64,000 nt of DNA from Physcomitrium patens (lineage: Eukaryota; Streptophyta; Bryopsida; Funariales; Funariaceae). Positions 25,439 to 37,790 of the stretch are shown here, in pieces (the stretch's first letter is position 1; the number at the start of each line of letters is the position of its first letter). The translations under genes were made by a program, and so were the position numbers. Under the pieces are notes generated by a model. It saw nothing but the letters and a program-made list of their open reading frames with translations. It was not told the DNA's origin and searched no databases. The stretch is taken from contig NC_037254.1 in the NCBI RefSeq assembly GCF_000002425.4, positions 25,863,679-25,927,678 on the forward strand. The letters run 5' to 3'.

Positions 25439-27481
25439 GCGTATGAAGTTTTTAGCCAAGTTCTCGTCAATACACTCCTTTAGTGCTGCCAATTCGTTTT
25501 GTGATAAGCTACACATTGTTCCAAATTGCGATTGAGCTCCTTCTTGAAGATCAATTGAACAATCATAAGGTCGATGTTCTGAAAGAATATCTGTATTTTT
25601 CTTTTCAAAAATATCTTGAAATTCTTAATATTGACTAGGAATACCACTTAACATCTTTTCACTATCTGAAATGGGTGTGGCATATATAGCAAAAGATGAC
25701 CCCTCTTTGGTTGCATGCATGAAAGCTCTTATCCCTACTAGTAAGGACTTAGATGCACTAGACTTATGTATTTCCTCTTGATTAATAGAATTTCAAATTA
25801 AACTACTAGGAAAGTTAAGATTATGGAAAATTCAATCTATCTGAGGATTGTACTTTTTTAACTCAAGATAGTCCTAAAATGAATAGATTCAAAGGAGATC
25901 GTATCACATTTAATATTATTACACTATTGTGATCTTTAACTATTACATCTAAAGGAGCAGTCTCATGGGTAACATCATCAGAAGACAACGAACGACCATC
26001 TATGACTTTTATATGTACGGATTTGATTTTCTTGACTAATGATATTTCTTATTTTTTGACAAAATCTTCGTCTATGAAACAAGCTGAGGCTTCTGATTCT
26101 AATAATACAAAGACTTTATGATTTTTAGGTTCTAAATACACATCTATTGTAAAATAAGGTGAGAGAATTGAGGAGAGAATAGGACCTTGACTAGGTATTG
26201 CACATGGTTCCAAGCGCATGGTCCCTATTGTAGCTGGAAGAACTCGTTTTCTAATACATTATCTTCTTTTGTAATCGTACTCCTCATTTAGTGATTGTGT
26301 TGCTTCCTTGGACAATGTTGAGCAGTGTATTTAGCTTCTCTTTAATATAGACATAAGCCCTCTTGATGTTGTCGAGTCTTTTTCTGCTCCGTGACGGATT
26401 TAAAATATACCGTATTAATTTGCATTGGCTTTGGCCTTGATGGAAAGGTTTCCAAAAACTTAAAAGGTGTTGCCATGACTTGACTTATTCCTCTCCAACC
26501 ATATCTTTGTTCTTGACGTCTTTCAAATAATCGATTATCACATACAATAGCTTGAGTAATGAACTATTCTAAAGAATCTATTTTCGGTATTATTAATAAC
26601 AAATCTTTGACATTATCCTTAAGTCCATATCAAAATTGATTGATAAGGGCTTTATCATTCTAATCCACATAACAAGCAAGACTTAGGAATTCAGCGGCAT
26701 ATGAGGTGGCTGAATGTGATCAAGTTTTGTTTCTGTTATCCTCTCTCGATCACTTTCTCCAAATATAGCTATAAATACTTCCAAAAATGAGTTCAAATTA
26801 TAGAGTAGTTGTGAATCTTTTTCCATCAAAGGTGCAAACCAAGAGATAGCACTTCCAGATAAAAGTGTACCTATGAATCCAACTTGAGTAAATCCATGAG
26901 GGTATTGGAAAGGATGCAACCTTAAGTAGGATTTAACTTGTTGCAAAAACCTTCGAAATCTTGATCTTGTTTTGTCAAACTTTTCAGGCATACTAATCCT
27001 TGCCTCTCTCGAGCTTGTAGAAGCAAAACTCTTCGAATTTGGTTGCGAGGCTAATCAACTTGTTTCCTTCAACTACACAACTTCTTAGCATAGACTCTGA
27101 ACTTCTTCCATAGTAATAGGAATAGTGCTTCCATAGTTGGTGTTGGTGATGCGTGAAATTTTGGTCCTAAGAGTATTGATAAGCTCATGAAGATCTGCAA
27201 TAGTTACAAATCTATTTTCACTTCTATCAAATGTAGCATCCATGATTTTTCCTTCTATAGACAATTCAAACGAATTCAAAAGTTAAATAAGAAGAGGGTA
27301 ATCCACAACCTCTAAAAAAAATTCCACAAAGACATATAATCCACTCTTTTAAAGAAAAAGCTCTGTGTTAGAAAATAAGATTTTTTATTTAAAGGTGGGT
27401 AGTCTGCAACCTTCAAAGTACAATAATAGAAGTGGGATAATTCATTCACTTCTAGAACAAGGAAAAAAATAATATATTAGT

Positions 27482-27492
27482 ATTCTTATCAA
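27482..27492 (-). promoter_or_regulatory. Decayed self-primer site of copy D
   Basis: Minus-strand TTGATAAGAAT sits two bases inside the 5' LTR, at the same spacing as TTGACAAGAGT in A and N. It differs from that only by one C-to-T and one G-to-A change. Confidence 0.55.
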
Positions 27493-27494
27493 AT

Positions 27495-28086
27495 TATCAA
27501 GGACATGAATTCCAAAGAAAGATAATATCAATACACTCTTATGTCACTTGAAAATACTTAGAAATCACTCAAAGGTGATAATATATTCAATTAGAATGGC
27601 TACTACTAAAGACTAGAAAACATGAAGTCTCTCGAAACTAGACTGAAAATAAGAAAGGAGTTGACAAGAGTGAAGAGAGCTTCACTCTTACCTCTATATA
27701 TACTATCTAATTAGGAGCTATATGGCAATGCTCTTTAGGACCTTTAATATGTGTTGACTTTACAAGACACATGACTTAACTTGCAAGACAAGTTTTTAAC
27801 CTAAAAGTCAACAAAAGACACCTATATAGTCAAAATAGCATCTAAGATCAACAAAAGTCACCTATGAAGTCAAAGTAGCATCTAATAGTCAATAAAAGAA
27901 ATCTATGAAGTCAAAGCAATGTCTAACAGTCAACAAAAGATATCTATGAAGTCAAAGCAACATCTATAAAGCTTCTAAGAAGCTTTTCTAGAAGATATTA
28001 TGAAATTAATAAATTTTTACTTACTTCTACTTACTTTTATCTAATCATATAAATAATTACTAGATTAAATATTTATGTTCCTGACA
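27495..28086 (-). repeat. 5' LTR of copy D (592 bp)
   Basis: On the minus strand it starts TGTCAGGAAC and ends CCTTGATA. The TATA region and the inverted repeat with 'cttcactctt' are kept. Four tandem units of about 40 bp lie at 27804-27967. Confidence 0.85.
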
Positions 28087-28092
28087 ATTACA

Positions 28093-29000
28093 TGCTATCT
28101 TACTTGAGAATACACCGAATGTCTAGTTGTGAAAGGTAATACGATGTTTTGTAAGTACCAAAGCAATTTGGCGAGTTTCAACCATCCAAATATAATCTAT
28201 TTTGAATTTCAATATAAAAGCTTAATCTCAATAAAAAAATTCTTAATAATACCATTTTTATTAAATTCAAGCTATTATAAGTAAAGTTTCTTTTATTACT
28301 TTATTATTATTATTATTATATTTTATTTTATTTTTTATCCTAATCCTAAACAATGAGCTTTGGTAAGCTATAATTCTCAATTTGTCCATCTAATTGTTAT
28401 AAAACTTCCACCATTAGTATCTTTACAAGCCTTTTAAATGTTCAAGAAGTTTCAATCCAACTTAACTTGTAGATTACAAGAAAATGCCATAAATCCACAC
28501 TGATGTCCTTTGACCGTTGCCAAAAAGTTGATGATGAACTTTGAATTGCAATTTTTCCTTCTCTAACTGTTAATGCACATCAAAATTTGTGTGCACCTCC
28601 GTCTTTAAGTCCTCGATTTATCATGCTAATATTCCTCTTATTTTTGCTGGTAGATCTCTAGATATTACAGAAACCCTAAACAATCCCAATCTACCAACTT
28701 CTGATACCTCTTTGCACTAATGATCAAATATCCTCTATCCGTACCATTAGATTAACACAAATTTTTGCTTTTACTTGGCATACTCAATCGTCTAGACACC
28801 TCTAAAATTTTAATCATAGATGTTTTTTCAATTTTACAAAATATTTAAAAGTACTAGCTTTCATTTTATTGCAAAAAACCAATTTGCCAATACAAGCACT
28901 GACTTTGAACAACAATTGCCAAAAGTCCTCCCAAATCCTATGAAAACTAAGTCTTACATCTTGCCAAAAAACTTTAAGCTAATTCCGTGATTCTTCTCGA
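28093..29000 (-). repeat. Probable 3' LTR region of F (H type)
   Basis: The first 60 bp parallel the start of the H1 LTR ('cttgagaatacaccgaatgtc' against 'cttgagaatgtactagacatc'). The inner limit is unclear because the copies have diverged. No open frame of interest was found. Confidence 0.5.
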
Positions 29001-29199
29001 ATGCTTCTCCCATTTTAATCCCCGTGTGGTCCTCTATTCTTTCGCTTTGGTCTTTCCAAATTGGCCTAGTCCACGGAGTTCCTCCTCCGTGCGGTCCAAT
29101 ATCCTTCCACCTTATACTCTCTAAATTGGTCCAGTCGACGAAGCTTCCCTCCCCATGAACTCGCTTCTAAGGAGATCATATTATGAAAAGGATGATTTC

Positions 29200-29530
29200 C
29201 ATAACAGCATAGAGAATGGAACAGCTTAAAATGAAACAAAGTCTCCATATTGAGACTTCATTGGATTGCCAATTGAGTTAGGTCTCATATTAGATGAGAG
29301 GCCCATAATAGGATTTGGATTGAATGTCTTCGTAATTGGGTCAAATTGGCCCTTCACATCAAGCTCATCCAAATATTGAATTAGTCTTTTTTCCTTCTAC
29401 TGACTCCTATTTATTGAAATTGAATGGAGTATTACATTATTGGTAAGTATGCCCTGACTGATTGTGATGGAATGACATTAACTGGCTCCTGAATATTGGC
29501 ACTAGAATTGGCCACTACTTTTAACATCCA
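29200..29530 (-). mobile_element. Fragment resembling the gag-protease spacer of copy C
   Basis: Blocks such as 'ggaacagctta' plus 'gagttaggtctcata', and 'ctcatccaaatattgaatt', run in the same order and strand as 9250-9330 and 9500-9560 of copy C. It lies between the F integrase end and the F LTR, so it is either a separate insertion or a mosaic part of F. Confidence 0.5.
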
Positions 29531-29549
29531 AGCTTTAGGCCTCAATCGA

Positions 29550-30400
29550 TGTTGCTTATCAAATCATGCCTTGTTTTATGACCTTACTCTTTTTAACCAT
29601 TCCAATGTTGTTTGCACATCTTCCGATCTTTGCTCTAATTGTTGAATTCTAATAGCTAGAAATTCTTCTCTTGTCAATCTATCTTTCTATAGTAGCATAC
29701 TCCAAGTAGGTACCTTTTCTTTAATTCACATAATTGATTTTTGACCTATCATAAGTTAAATAGGCATATATCCTATTATTAAACTATGAGTTGTTCAATC
29801 AGTCTATAATGTAAATGACAAAAGTTGTAGTCATTCTCTAACCTTTCCATTACAAGCTTTAAGTAATGCTTTCACAATCGGTGGGTAACTACGTTCACTT
29901 TTTGTATTTCCTTCAAGATTATAAGTAATAGTTAGTAATAGTTTAATTCTACATCTTTCAAAGAATTCATAAGCTTTTTATGCATTTAATTCTCCACGAT
30001 CTGCAGTGATTTTTCCTACACATCCATGGTGGCAAATAACATCTTCAAGCAAAAATCTACAAATTCCTTCCATAGATTTTATTTTCAATGCTCTTCCTAC
30101 TACTTGATTTGATAAATCTTCACTAGCTAAGACCAAATATTTTATTTGCCATAACCTCATTGGCATAATAACCAAATCAACAATCCATTTAAAATGAATA
30201 ACTAGAGGATATCCAAGATGAAGACCATCTCAATGTTGTATATTAGAATACGCTTGACAAATTTTACATGATTCTACAAATAAGAGCATATCTCGATACA
30301 TATTTTTCCACCAATATCATTCGTTAAGTTTAGCAAAAGTAGCCCAAATTCCTCTATGCCCTGCCTATAAACTATCATGAAACTCGTTTAATAATTTTTG
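29550..30400 (-). mobile_element. Integrase region of F
   Basis: Minus-strand reading includes the zinc-binding N-terminal zone, then 'VICHHGCVGKITADRGELNA' around the second catalytic Asp (30,040-29,980), then 'GNTKSERSYPPIVKALLKAC' after it, and a C-terminal 'KAWFDKQHRLRPKA' near 29,560. Ordinary plant gypsy integrases read SDRGTQF at the Asp. The ADRGELN form and GN-x-KSERG block are what I recall from fungal-like gypsy polyproteins. Broken fossil sequence. Confidence 0.7.
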
Positions 30401-31301
30401 TTTCTCTTTCTTATTGCCTATCACTCTTTATGGCATTCCAATTCCTTTCTTTCGTCTCTTCCTTAAGAATCCTTTTCAAAGCAAAAATCTATATATTTTT
30501 TTTCTTATTTGTTTGAATTTTTTTGTAGATAAATTTCTTTGTTTAATCAAGGTAGTCAAGTAATGACCAATATTCAATAATTTTCCATCATAAAATTCTT
30601 CAAGAAATAGCTTATCTTCTTTGTTAAAATTTGATATTGAATAGAATTTCAATCCAACATTGTCAATGTCTTCAACCATTTTGTCTTCTCTTTCATATCT
30701 TGCTCAAGATAGCATGTCTGCTATTAAATTATCTTTTCCAGTAACATGCTTAAATTCTGGATTTAATGACTTAATATAAGCAATCCATCTTAAAATTGTA
30801 ATATCCAGAGTTGAATAATTAGTAATCATTCCAAGCAATGGCAAGCAATTTGTTTCAATTACTACTAATACACCAATCAAATAATCCCTTTCAGCTTTTA
30901 TAGCAAATATTACTCTCCAAAGTTCTCTTTTGACTTACAAATATGCACGCTGACGAATACTTAAAATTTTAGCTCCAAATTTGATGGAAAATCTATTTTT
31001 ACTTGAAACATCTTGATCCATAGGCCATCCAATAGCAATAGGACTAGTATCCACAGTAAGAATTACTTATCTATTACAGCCACAGTCAATTCTTCTTAAA
31101 ATGGGAGATATCATCAATAATACCTTTAGCTTCTGTATTGCTTCAGTATATTTTTTTTTCCATTTAAATCAATAACCTTTACGTAATAATTCATACAATG
31201 GATCCGTTATATGAGTAATGAGGAATCCATACACAATAAAATACACAAGCCCCTAAAAACCTGCGTACTTCTATTAAAGAATCACATAAATCTTTCATCC
31301 T

Positions 31302-31889
31302 TCAAATTGCATCAACTTTGCTTGAATCTGGCTTTCTCTCAAAAAATCCATACAAATGTCCAACAATTAGGATTTCTTGTACTCTAAATGTAGATTTTGT
31401 TCCTGAAAGTGTAAGATGAACTTCTTCAAGTCGAGTTAAAATCTTTTTACAATCTTGTATATGATCATCAACATATTTGTGACATCTTCTCTTATCTAAA
31501 GTTCCATCTTTTTCTCCTTCTTTACATCCTTTGATAGGAACATCATCTAAAAAAGACATAGTTTTTTCAAGAATGAAGTCCTTTAATACTTTGTTCATCT
31601 CATTCATCATATGTATAATTGAGTTAGTAGCATCTTGTAGAAGAGTATACATTTTAAGCAATCCAAGTGGTATTCTCATTGTTGTTAGATCTCTACTCCC
31701 TTGCGCAAGTTGAAATTGATCATAACCTAAATATAAATCATCCATTGAATAAATTTTCTGTCTCACAAATGCTTCTGCAAACTCATCTACTAAAGATCCT
31801 ATACCTACATTTCTTATAGTTACTACATTCATTGGCTGCATATCTTGAATAAAACGTATCGATCCATTTTTCTTAGGCACCATTATCAT
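31302..31889 (-). mobile_element. Reverse transcriptase core region of F
   Basis: The longest unbroken minus-strand stretch of F (about 195 codons). It shows 'MVPKKNGSIRFIQDMQ' (RT block 2), 'DDLYLGYDQFQLAQGSRDLT' (block 3, in the position of the SxDLxSGYxQ box), 'MSFLDDVPIKG' (catalytic DD, block 5) and 'DCKKILTRLEEVHLTLSGTK' (thumb entry). Its motif spacing is that of gypsy RT with the long 'VDDHIQDC' insertion of fungal-like elements. It belongs to a dead element. Confidence 0.85.
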
Positions 31890-31891
31890 AC

Positions 31892-33165
31892 TGTAAATAC
31901 TTACAATATGTAAAAATTAGTTAAAACATATTATATGTTTATAAATCTAGATGTGTGTTAGAGTAGCTAGTAGATTAAATTAAAAAGAGTTGGTATAAGA
32001 AACTTTACTTTGTTTCTTTATTTATTTTGATTTTAACTATATATATATATTTATATTTATATATATATATAAGATCTAAATGTTTAGTATGAAGCGTTGG
32101 GAGAAGGTGGAAGCCTAAGGATGAAGATCTAAACTAGTAGGAGGCTAATTGGGAGGGATGAAAGTAAGGCATGGTCGGATAAAGGTAAGGAATGGAGAAC
32201 TTCATCCCTATTGTTCGAATACCATGCCCAATGGGCTTCAAGGAGGTTGCCCAAGGCCTTATTAGGGATTAGGGTTCTTCTTTCAAGGGCATTTTGAGAT
32301 TACAAGCTAAAGTTATAAAGTTTGGAATTTGAAGTACAATTTGTATGCAAAAATTAGAAGATTTGGAGTTAGAATGAAGAAGTTATAGCCGTTTGAAGTT
32401 AAGATATTAATTTAAGACATATTCTTACTCTTTTGAGGATACGAGGAGTTTTATAGGAGCTTTTGAAGATCAAAAGGTGTCACTAGAACGGCAATTTTAA
32501 GGCCTAAATCTTTTATGAAAGAATTATTGTTTTTAGAGTATATATGAAGGAGTTATAAGGAGTTGAAGGCAGCGCTTCCAAATCAAAGGCAGTAAGTAAG
32601 CGGTTTTATTTGTAGTAATGGTTGGAGCCATAACTTGAGTATTCGGACGAATTTTTGGCTCAAACTTTTTAGAAAATGTAAATTTTTTTGTTAAAAAGCT
32701 ATACATATAAATTTTGGTAGTATTTGAGCTAATATTTTGTGAGATATGAAGAAAATTACACTTGGATATATAAAGATAAGGGTTTGAAGCGACTGTTAGG
32801 GTTTTCAAGATATCTCAAGTTTCGCAACGAATTTGTAGTTAAAAATTGTTGTAGAAGTTAATAAGAATATATCAATACCTCATGTAAATTTTAAGTTTGT
32901 TTGGACAGTCGGATTAAGAGATATGAGGTGTTGAAATTCAAAAAAATCTCTACATAAGAATATACAAGGTTTTAGACGATTTTATCATATTTTGGGTGTT
33001 GTTGGTTACTTGAGGCTTGTGTATTTGGTGTAATTGCTCAAAAAGGAAAAACTTATATATAAACTTAGTGCTTTCCTTATTTTCAAGCTTAATTGAATAA
33101 TTAGTGACAGCCAGAAGCCCAACGTTTTCTTGAAGCAAACTCTTTCTACCCCGACACCGTAAACC
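31892..33165. repeat. G2: G-type LTR inserted in F (about 1.27 kb)
   Basis: Starts TGTAAATACTTACAATATG in the middle of the F reverse transcriptase reading, and F reading resumes near 33,190. It parallels G1 and G3. The right boundary is approximate. Confidence 0.7.
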
Positions 33166-34789
33166 AATGACTAGAATACGGAGCAAAAGAAGGCTCCAAA
33201 ATTTTTATTCTCTTTTCTTTCAATAATTCCACCAATTTAGGTAAATGTGCCCTGGCTCGAGAATTGGCCTTAAGTTTCAAGGCACATGAGGTACTATAAA
33301 GATAACCATAGGAGCAACAACATTAAAATCTACACATCCTATTTCACGAGATCCAAAGGCAAATGATTTACCTTGTTTAGCAAGTATTTTTTTAAAATAT
33401 TCAATTTTTGCTGGAAATAAAGAACCATCACATCCAATCTTCAATTCTTCAAAAGTCTCCTTTGTAAACTGATGTCTAATATTCTTTGAATCTTTTAAAC
33501 TCTCTTCTTTTGATGCTTCTTCCATTTTTTTTTTAAATCTTCTAGTAAAGGTCTAGCAATAGGTTTTATCTTTTTATCTATTGCTTTATATTTTGTCTCT
33601 ACAATAACTTCTAGTACTTGAAAAGATTCAAGTATAGTATAAACCTTCCTCAAATGAATTTTCACAATTTTATCATTATTTTCTAATCCAATAGACACAA
33701 TTAATTCCATAAACACCTAAAATCCTCTCATCATCTTCTACTATCCCTAATTTGCGTAATTTCCTTTCAATATTATATAATCTTTTCTTTTCTTTTTTTT
33801 TAAAATTATCAACTTTCTTATATATAATATTTCCATTGTCAAAAATATTAATAAAACTTGCATCAAAGGTACCTCCATAATCTCGATTTATAGTGGTACT
33901 TCCCAAAAATCCTTAAATTCTTCAACAACCCTTGGCAATAGTTTCTCCCGCAACCTATGTCAATTTCATTCATGATTAGCAGGTACTATTAGAAATTATA
34001 CAACTTTCCTTCTATCTTCACTTCGTATCTTTGTATAAGCAGAACCATTGTCAAGTACTTTTATTTCCATCCGTGTTGTCGTAACATAAGGTTGTCCTAA
34101 AATCAATAGATAAGACATTGTATCTTGAACAAAGAAATATTATTCTATTATAACATCTCTAATCCAAATTTTGACATTTGGATAAGCTCCATATAATTTA
34201 CCTCGTGTATTATTAGCTGCTTGTATTATCTATACATGTTTCATATCAATTGGCCATTTTTGCTTCTTATAAAGATCCTTGGACATAAAATTTATTTCAG
34301 AACCATGGTCAACTAAAGCAACTATTGGTTCTTCTATATCTCCTACTTTCACCAATACTTCAGTAGTTGCCTTTGCCCAATGCTTTTGAGTATAATGGCT
34401 TGAAGCTTCCATTTTCTTATCACTATAATCTTTGAAATATACTCATTAATTATATCCATTCTTTTCATTTGTTGATTACTTGTAACCATTATCAATCTCT
34501 TCCTCATCTTTATATAATCTTGCGTCAATAGCATGATTCATTCCAGCTTTGCCCATTAGTTACCTCTTTTGCTTAATGTTGTTAATGATAACATTATGAA
34601 ACTCTTTCTTTGTAATTCTCAAAATTTCTTTCAATGTGAATTCCACCTTAGTATTTAAAAACAAATACAAGATAGATAAAATCAATTGCACTTATCAATT
34701 GAGAGAAATACAAGATAATTCAATCCAGTAGTAAGTGACCTCATACTCCAATCTAAAGGCTAAACTTCTAGCACCAATACCTTCTTTTT

Positions 34790-35576
34790 AAATTATTGAA
34801 TTGCTCCTAAATTTCACCTAAAATATTGAAAATTGAATCTGATATCTATATAAAAAAATTATTTTAATCCAATTGATAGATTGCTAAAGATCTTAAAAAT
34901 ACTAATTAACCTTCAAACTCCAATTTCTGCGACCTAGATCCATGAAAAACTTCACACACTTTAATCTAACTATTCAATTAATCTCAAAATTTTTACACAT
35001 ATTAATAACTAATATACCAATTTATTATCCAAAACTAAATCATATACATACTATAAAATTCAAGAAAATCTCAAATTTGTATACATATTATTATTTTTTA
35101 AAATCTAAATTGATCAAGAATATTGTTAACTTTGAAAATTCTTTAAAATTCAATATTATCTTAATTGATATGAAAGTAATGCTAAAAAATATCTCTTCAA
35201 GCTTGCTTTCAAATTTCACTTTTTAATCTATTAAAAAACTTTTGAGACATTGTGTATGACTCTATTTTTTGAGGTCTAATTTTAATTCAAGTTGACAAGT
35301 TGACTTCTTCAAATAAATTTTGCTAAAATCTACTCTTAATTCTTTTTTATACATGTATATATTATTTAATTTTCCAATATACTTTATTTTGCTTCATTTA
35401 TGGTCCTACAAAGTAAATAGAAGCCTATTTTGTGAAAAAGCAGTATTAGCATCTTTAAATTTTATTATATTTTTAATTATAACCTATATTTTAAGATAAA
35501 TTTTTAAAATATTTTAAAATAAAATCTTCTATAATATAATATTTTTTTTTCTTTTTTTTCATTAGCCATTATTGTA
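34790..35576 (-). repeat. Probable 5' LTR region of F (H type)
   Basis: Parallels the right half of H1 (50,000-50,540): 'ctactcttaattctttttta' and 'acaaagtaaatagaagcct' have counterparts there. Near 34,764-34,780 the minus strand reads TGGTGCTAGAAG, a possible primer site whose tRNA I cannot name. Confidence 0.55.
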
Positions 35577-35577
35577 T

Positions 35578-36828
35578 TATAATCGTTTATAATATGTAAA
35601 AATTAACTAAAATATATAATATATTTATTAGTATTGATGTGCTTTAGAATGGTTAGTAGATTAATTTAAAAGGAATTGATGTAAGAAATTTAATTTGAAT
35701 TTTAGTTTTATTAGTAAAAGAATTTAAATTATACAAAATTTATATATTTAATATAAAATTTAAAGAAAAGATTGGAGCTCAAAGATAAAGATTTCAATCT
35801 TAAAGAAACTTATTTTGAAGAATGAAAGGAAGGTATGGATGGATGAAGGTAAAGATTAAGATCTTCATTACTATTGGTCAAAGGCCATGTCCAATAGGTA
35901 TTTAATAGGCTATCTATGATCATAAAAAGGATTTTGGCACGTTTAAAATGAACATTTGATAATCAAAAGTAAGAATTATAAGGTTTAGGATTTGGATTAT
36001 AATTTGTATATAAATTTTAGAGGCTTTGGAATTAAGATGATGAAATTATAGCCATTTAAAGTTAAGGTGTCTTTTTAAGATATACTATTTTTTTAAAAAA
36101 AATACAAAGAGTTTATAATAGATTTTGGAGATTGAAGGATGCAACTACAAGAGTGATTTTAAGATCTATATCTCTTATGAAAGAATTTTTGCATTTGGAG
36201 TTTTTATGAAGAAATTATAGAGTATTGAAGACACCATATATAATTCAAAGATAGTAAGTGAGTCATTTTGTTGATAGTAATGGTTGAAGCCATATCTAGA
36301 GTTTTTAAATGAAAATTTGGCTCAAAATTTCTTAAAGTATGTATTATTAGATTAAAAATCTATATATCAATAATTTATATTATTTGAATGCTTAGTTTTT
36401 GAGATATGAAGAAAATTACACATAAGTATATGTAAATAAGGATTTGAAGCTACTATTAAAGTTTTGGCAATATCTCAAGATCCATATTAAATTTGCAATT
36501 GAATTTTTTTGTAATAGTTGTTAAAAGTATATCAATACTTCATGTAAAATTTTGGTTTGTTTGAAGACTCCAATCATGAGATGTGAATTATTGAAGTTTA
36601 GGAAAAATTCACCTTAAGGATATATAAGGTTTTATAATATTTTTATTACATTTTTGATGATCTTTAGTACTTAGAGCTTCTATATTGATGTAATTGCCTC
36701 TATAGGGATAATTTCATATATAAAATTGGTGTACTTTTATCTTGAGATTTGATTGAATAATTAGTGACATCCAAAAGTCCAACATTTTTTTGAGATAAAT
36801 TCTTTCTATTCCCACATTGTATTGCATG
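35578..36828. repeat. G3: G-type LTR (about 1.25 kb)
   Basis: Parallels G2 along its length, from 'tttataatatgtaaaaatt' to 'attctttctattcccacattgta'. F is inserted within its first few bases. Probably a solo LTR. Confidence 0.65.
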
Positions 36829-36970
36829 ACAACAAGACTTTGAAAAGTTTGCATTCTACCTTCTATTCTTATTTATAATTTCTAAGTATTTATGATGCTA
36901 AAGATATGGAGAAACAACAACCATCAAATTCTATTTAAGAATTATTTCTTGTTGAGTTATCAAAGAAGAC
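36829..36970 (+). mobile_element. Copy M, first visible piece (old Tcn1-like chromovirus)
   Basis: Plus strand matches copy N from just after the chromodomain into the first part of the extra open frame (compare 43,100-43,205), including 'atggagaaacaacaacc' against 'atggagagccaacaacc'. M is split here by K, with AAGAC on this side and AAGAT on the far side (48521-48525), and continues there. Confidence 0.75.
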
Positions 36971-37463
36971 TGAAATAAGATTAAACTATCTCAAAAATTC
37001 AAGATTCTTTTAATCCACAAAAACATAAAGCCTCACTACAAAATAGGACAAAACAAACCAGAAGTGAACTAAATAAAATAAGACATGAAAGGTAAAATTG
37101 AGCAAATAGAAAGAGAACAAAATAGATCTAAACAAAAAGATGCAAAATCAAACTTTACTAAGAAAAAGGATCCAATGCCATACTTGACCAGATGTTCCAA
37201 AAGGCCTTGGCTAATCTTATTTATACTTTGTCTTATATCCCTAGATCTTCTAGAATGTTCTTAGGTGGTGGAACTCACTTAAATAACTACCTTTAATTCT
37301 TTTTTTAGAAAGTTCTATAGTCAATCCTACTTAAGTAACTAACCTAAATCTTCCCTAGAATTTTCCATGGTAGATCCTATTTAGTCTACTAACCTAACCT
37401 CAATTCTAAAAACTTCTATGGTTCTAATTATCTATATAGTTATCTTATCTATATCTTGTTACA
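36971..37463 (-). repeat. 3' LTR of K (493 bp)
   Basis: Partner of 47968-48520. Just right of it the minus strand reads GGAGACGGATTAAC, a candidate polypurine tract. Confidence 0.75.
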
Positions 37464-37790
37464 GTTAATCCGTCTCCAATAATATGGAATATCCTTGTTT
37501 TGCTCTCAATAGTATTTCCAAATTATCTCTTGACAATGGATGAGGTTTTGTGCACGTTCCATCATGAATGGGATAATCTTTCCAAAGAACCTTATACTAA
37601 AGTTGTAGACATCCATTGCCATGACAAAAAGTAGCAATGTACCAAAATGTTGTCCACTTGATATACCTACTGATCACCAACTATTATTGGTGGTAGTAGT
37701 TATTAATATTGATTCGGAAAGTGCTTTGACTTGGTATGAAATTCCTTCAGTTGCAAAACATAGAAGACTAGATAGATCCAAATATATGGT

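Larger units (their letters stand above)
22110..28086 (-). mobile_element. Copy D: Tcn1-like chromovirus, minus, with target duplication ATTAC
   Basis: 5' LTR at 27495-28086, decayed self-primer site, gag start near 27279-26680, protease region (about 26,200-25,800), reverse transcriptase (25,600-25,441 and 24,287-23,800, parted by a solo E-type LTR), RNase H (23,755-23,318), part of integrase (23,025-22,625) and then the 3' LTR. ATTAC is present at 22105-22109 and at 28087-28091. LTRs differ at about 5-6% over 300 bp by eye. It is broken many times and lacks several pol parts. It is a separate subfamily from N, with a different LTR end and a repeated U3 block. Confidence 0.85.
28093..35576 (-). 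mobile_element. F: Ty3/gypsy element with fungal-like pol, minus
   Basis: The left boundary (TG at 28093) matches the start of the H-type LTR at 49122, and the right part (34,800-35,576) matches its end, so both ends are probably H-type LTRs. TTACA (28088-28092) and TTATA (35577-35581) form a near-perfect target duplication. Minus-strand parts: protease near 34,412-34,230 with 'VALVDHGSEINFMSKDLYKK', RT entry near 33,250-33,190, RT core 31,889-31,302 with 'MVPKKNGSIRFIQDMQ' and 'KTMSFLDDV', RNase H about 31,150-30,700, and integrase about 30,400-29,550 with 'HHGCVGKITADRGELNA'. A G-type LTR splits the RT. It is broken many times and is old. Confidence 0.75.

Noticed and set aside
27804-27967. 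Possible CRISPR-like array
   Set aside because: The 40-bp units are directly adjacent with no spacers and lie in the U3 of an LTR of a plant element.
34942-35226. 94-codon plus-strand frame of Ile/Lys/Leu-rich sequence
   Set aside because: It lies in the AT-rich H-type LTR of F, and composition alone explains it.
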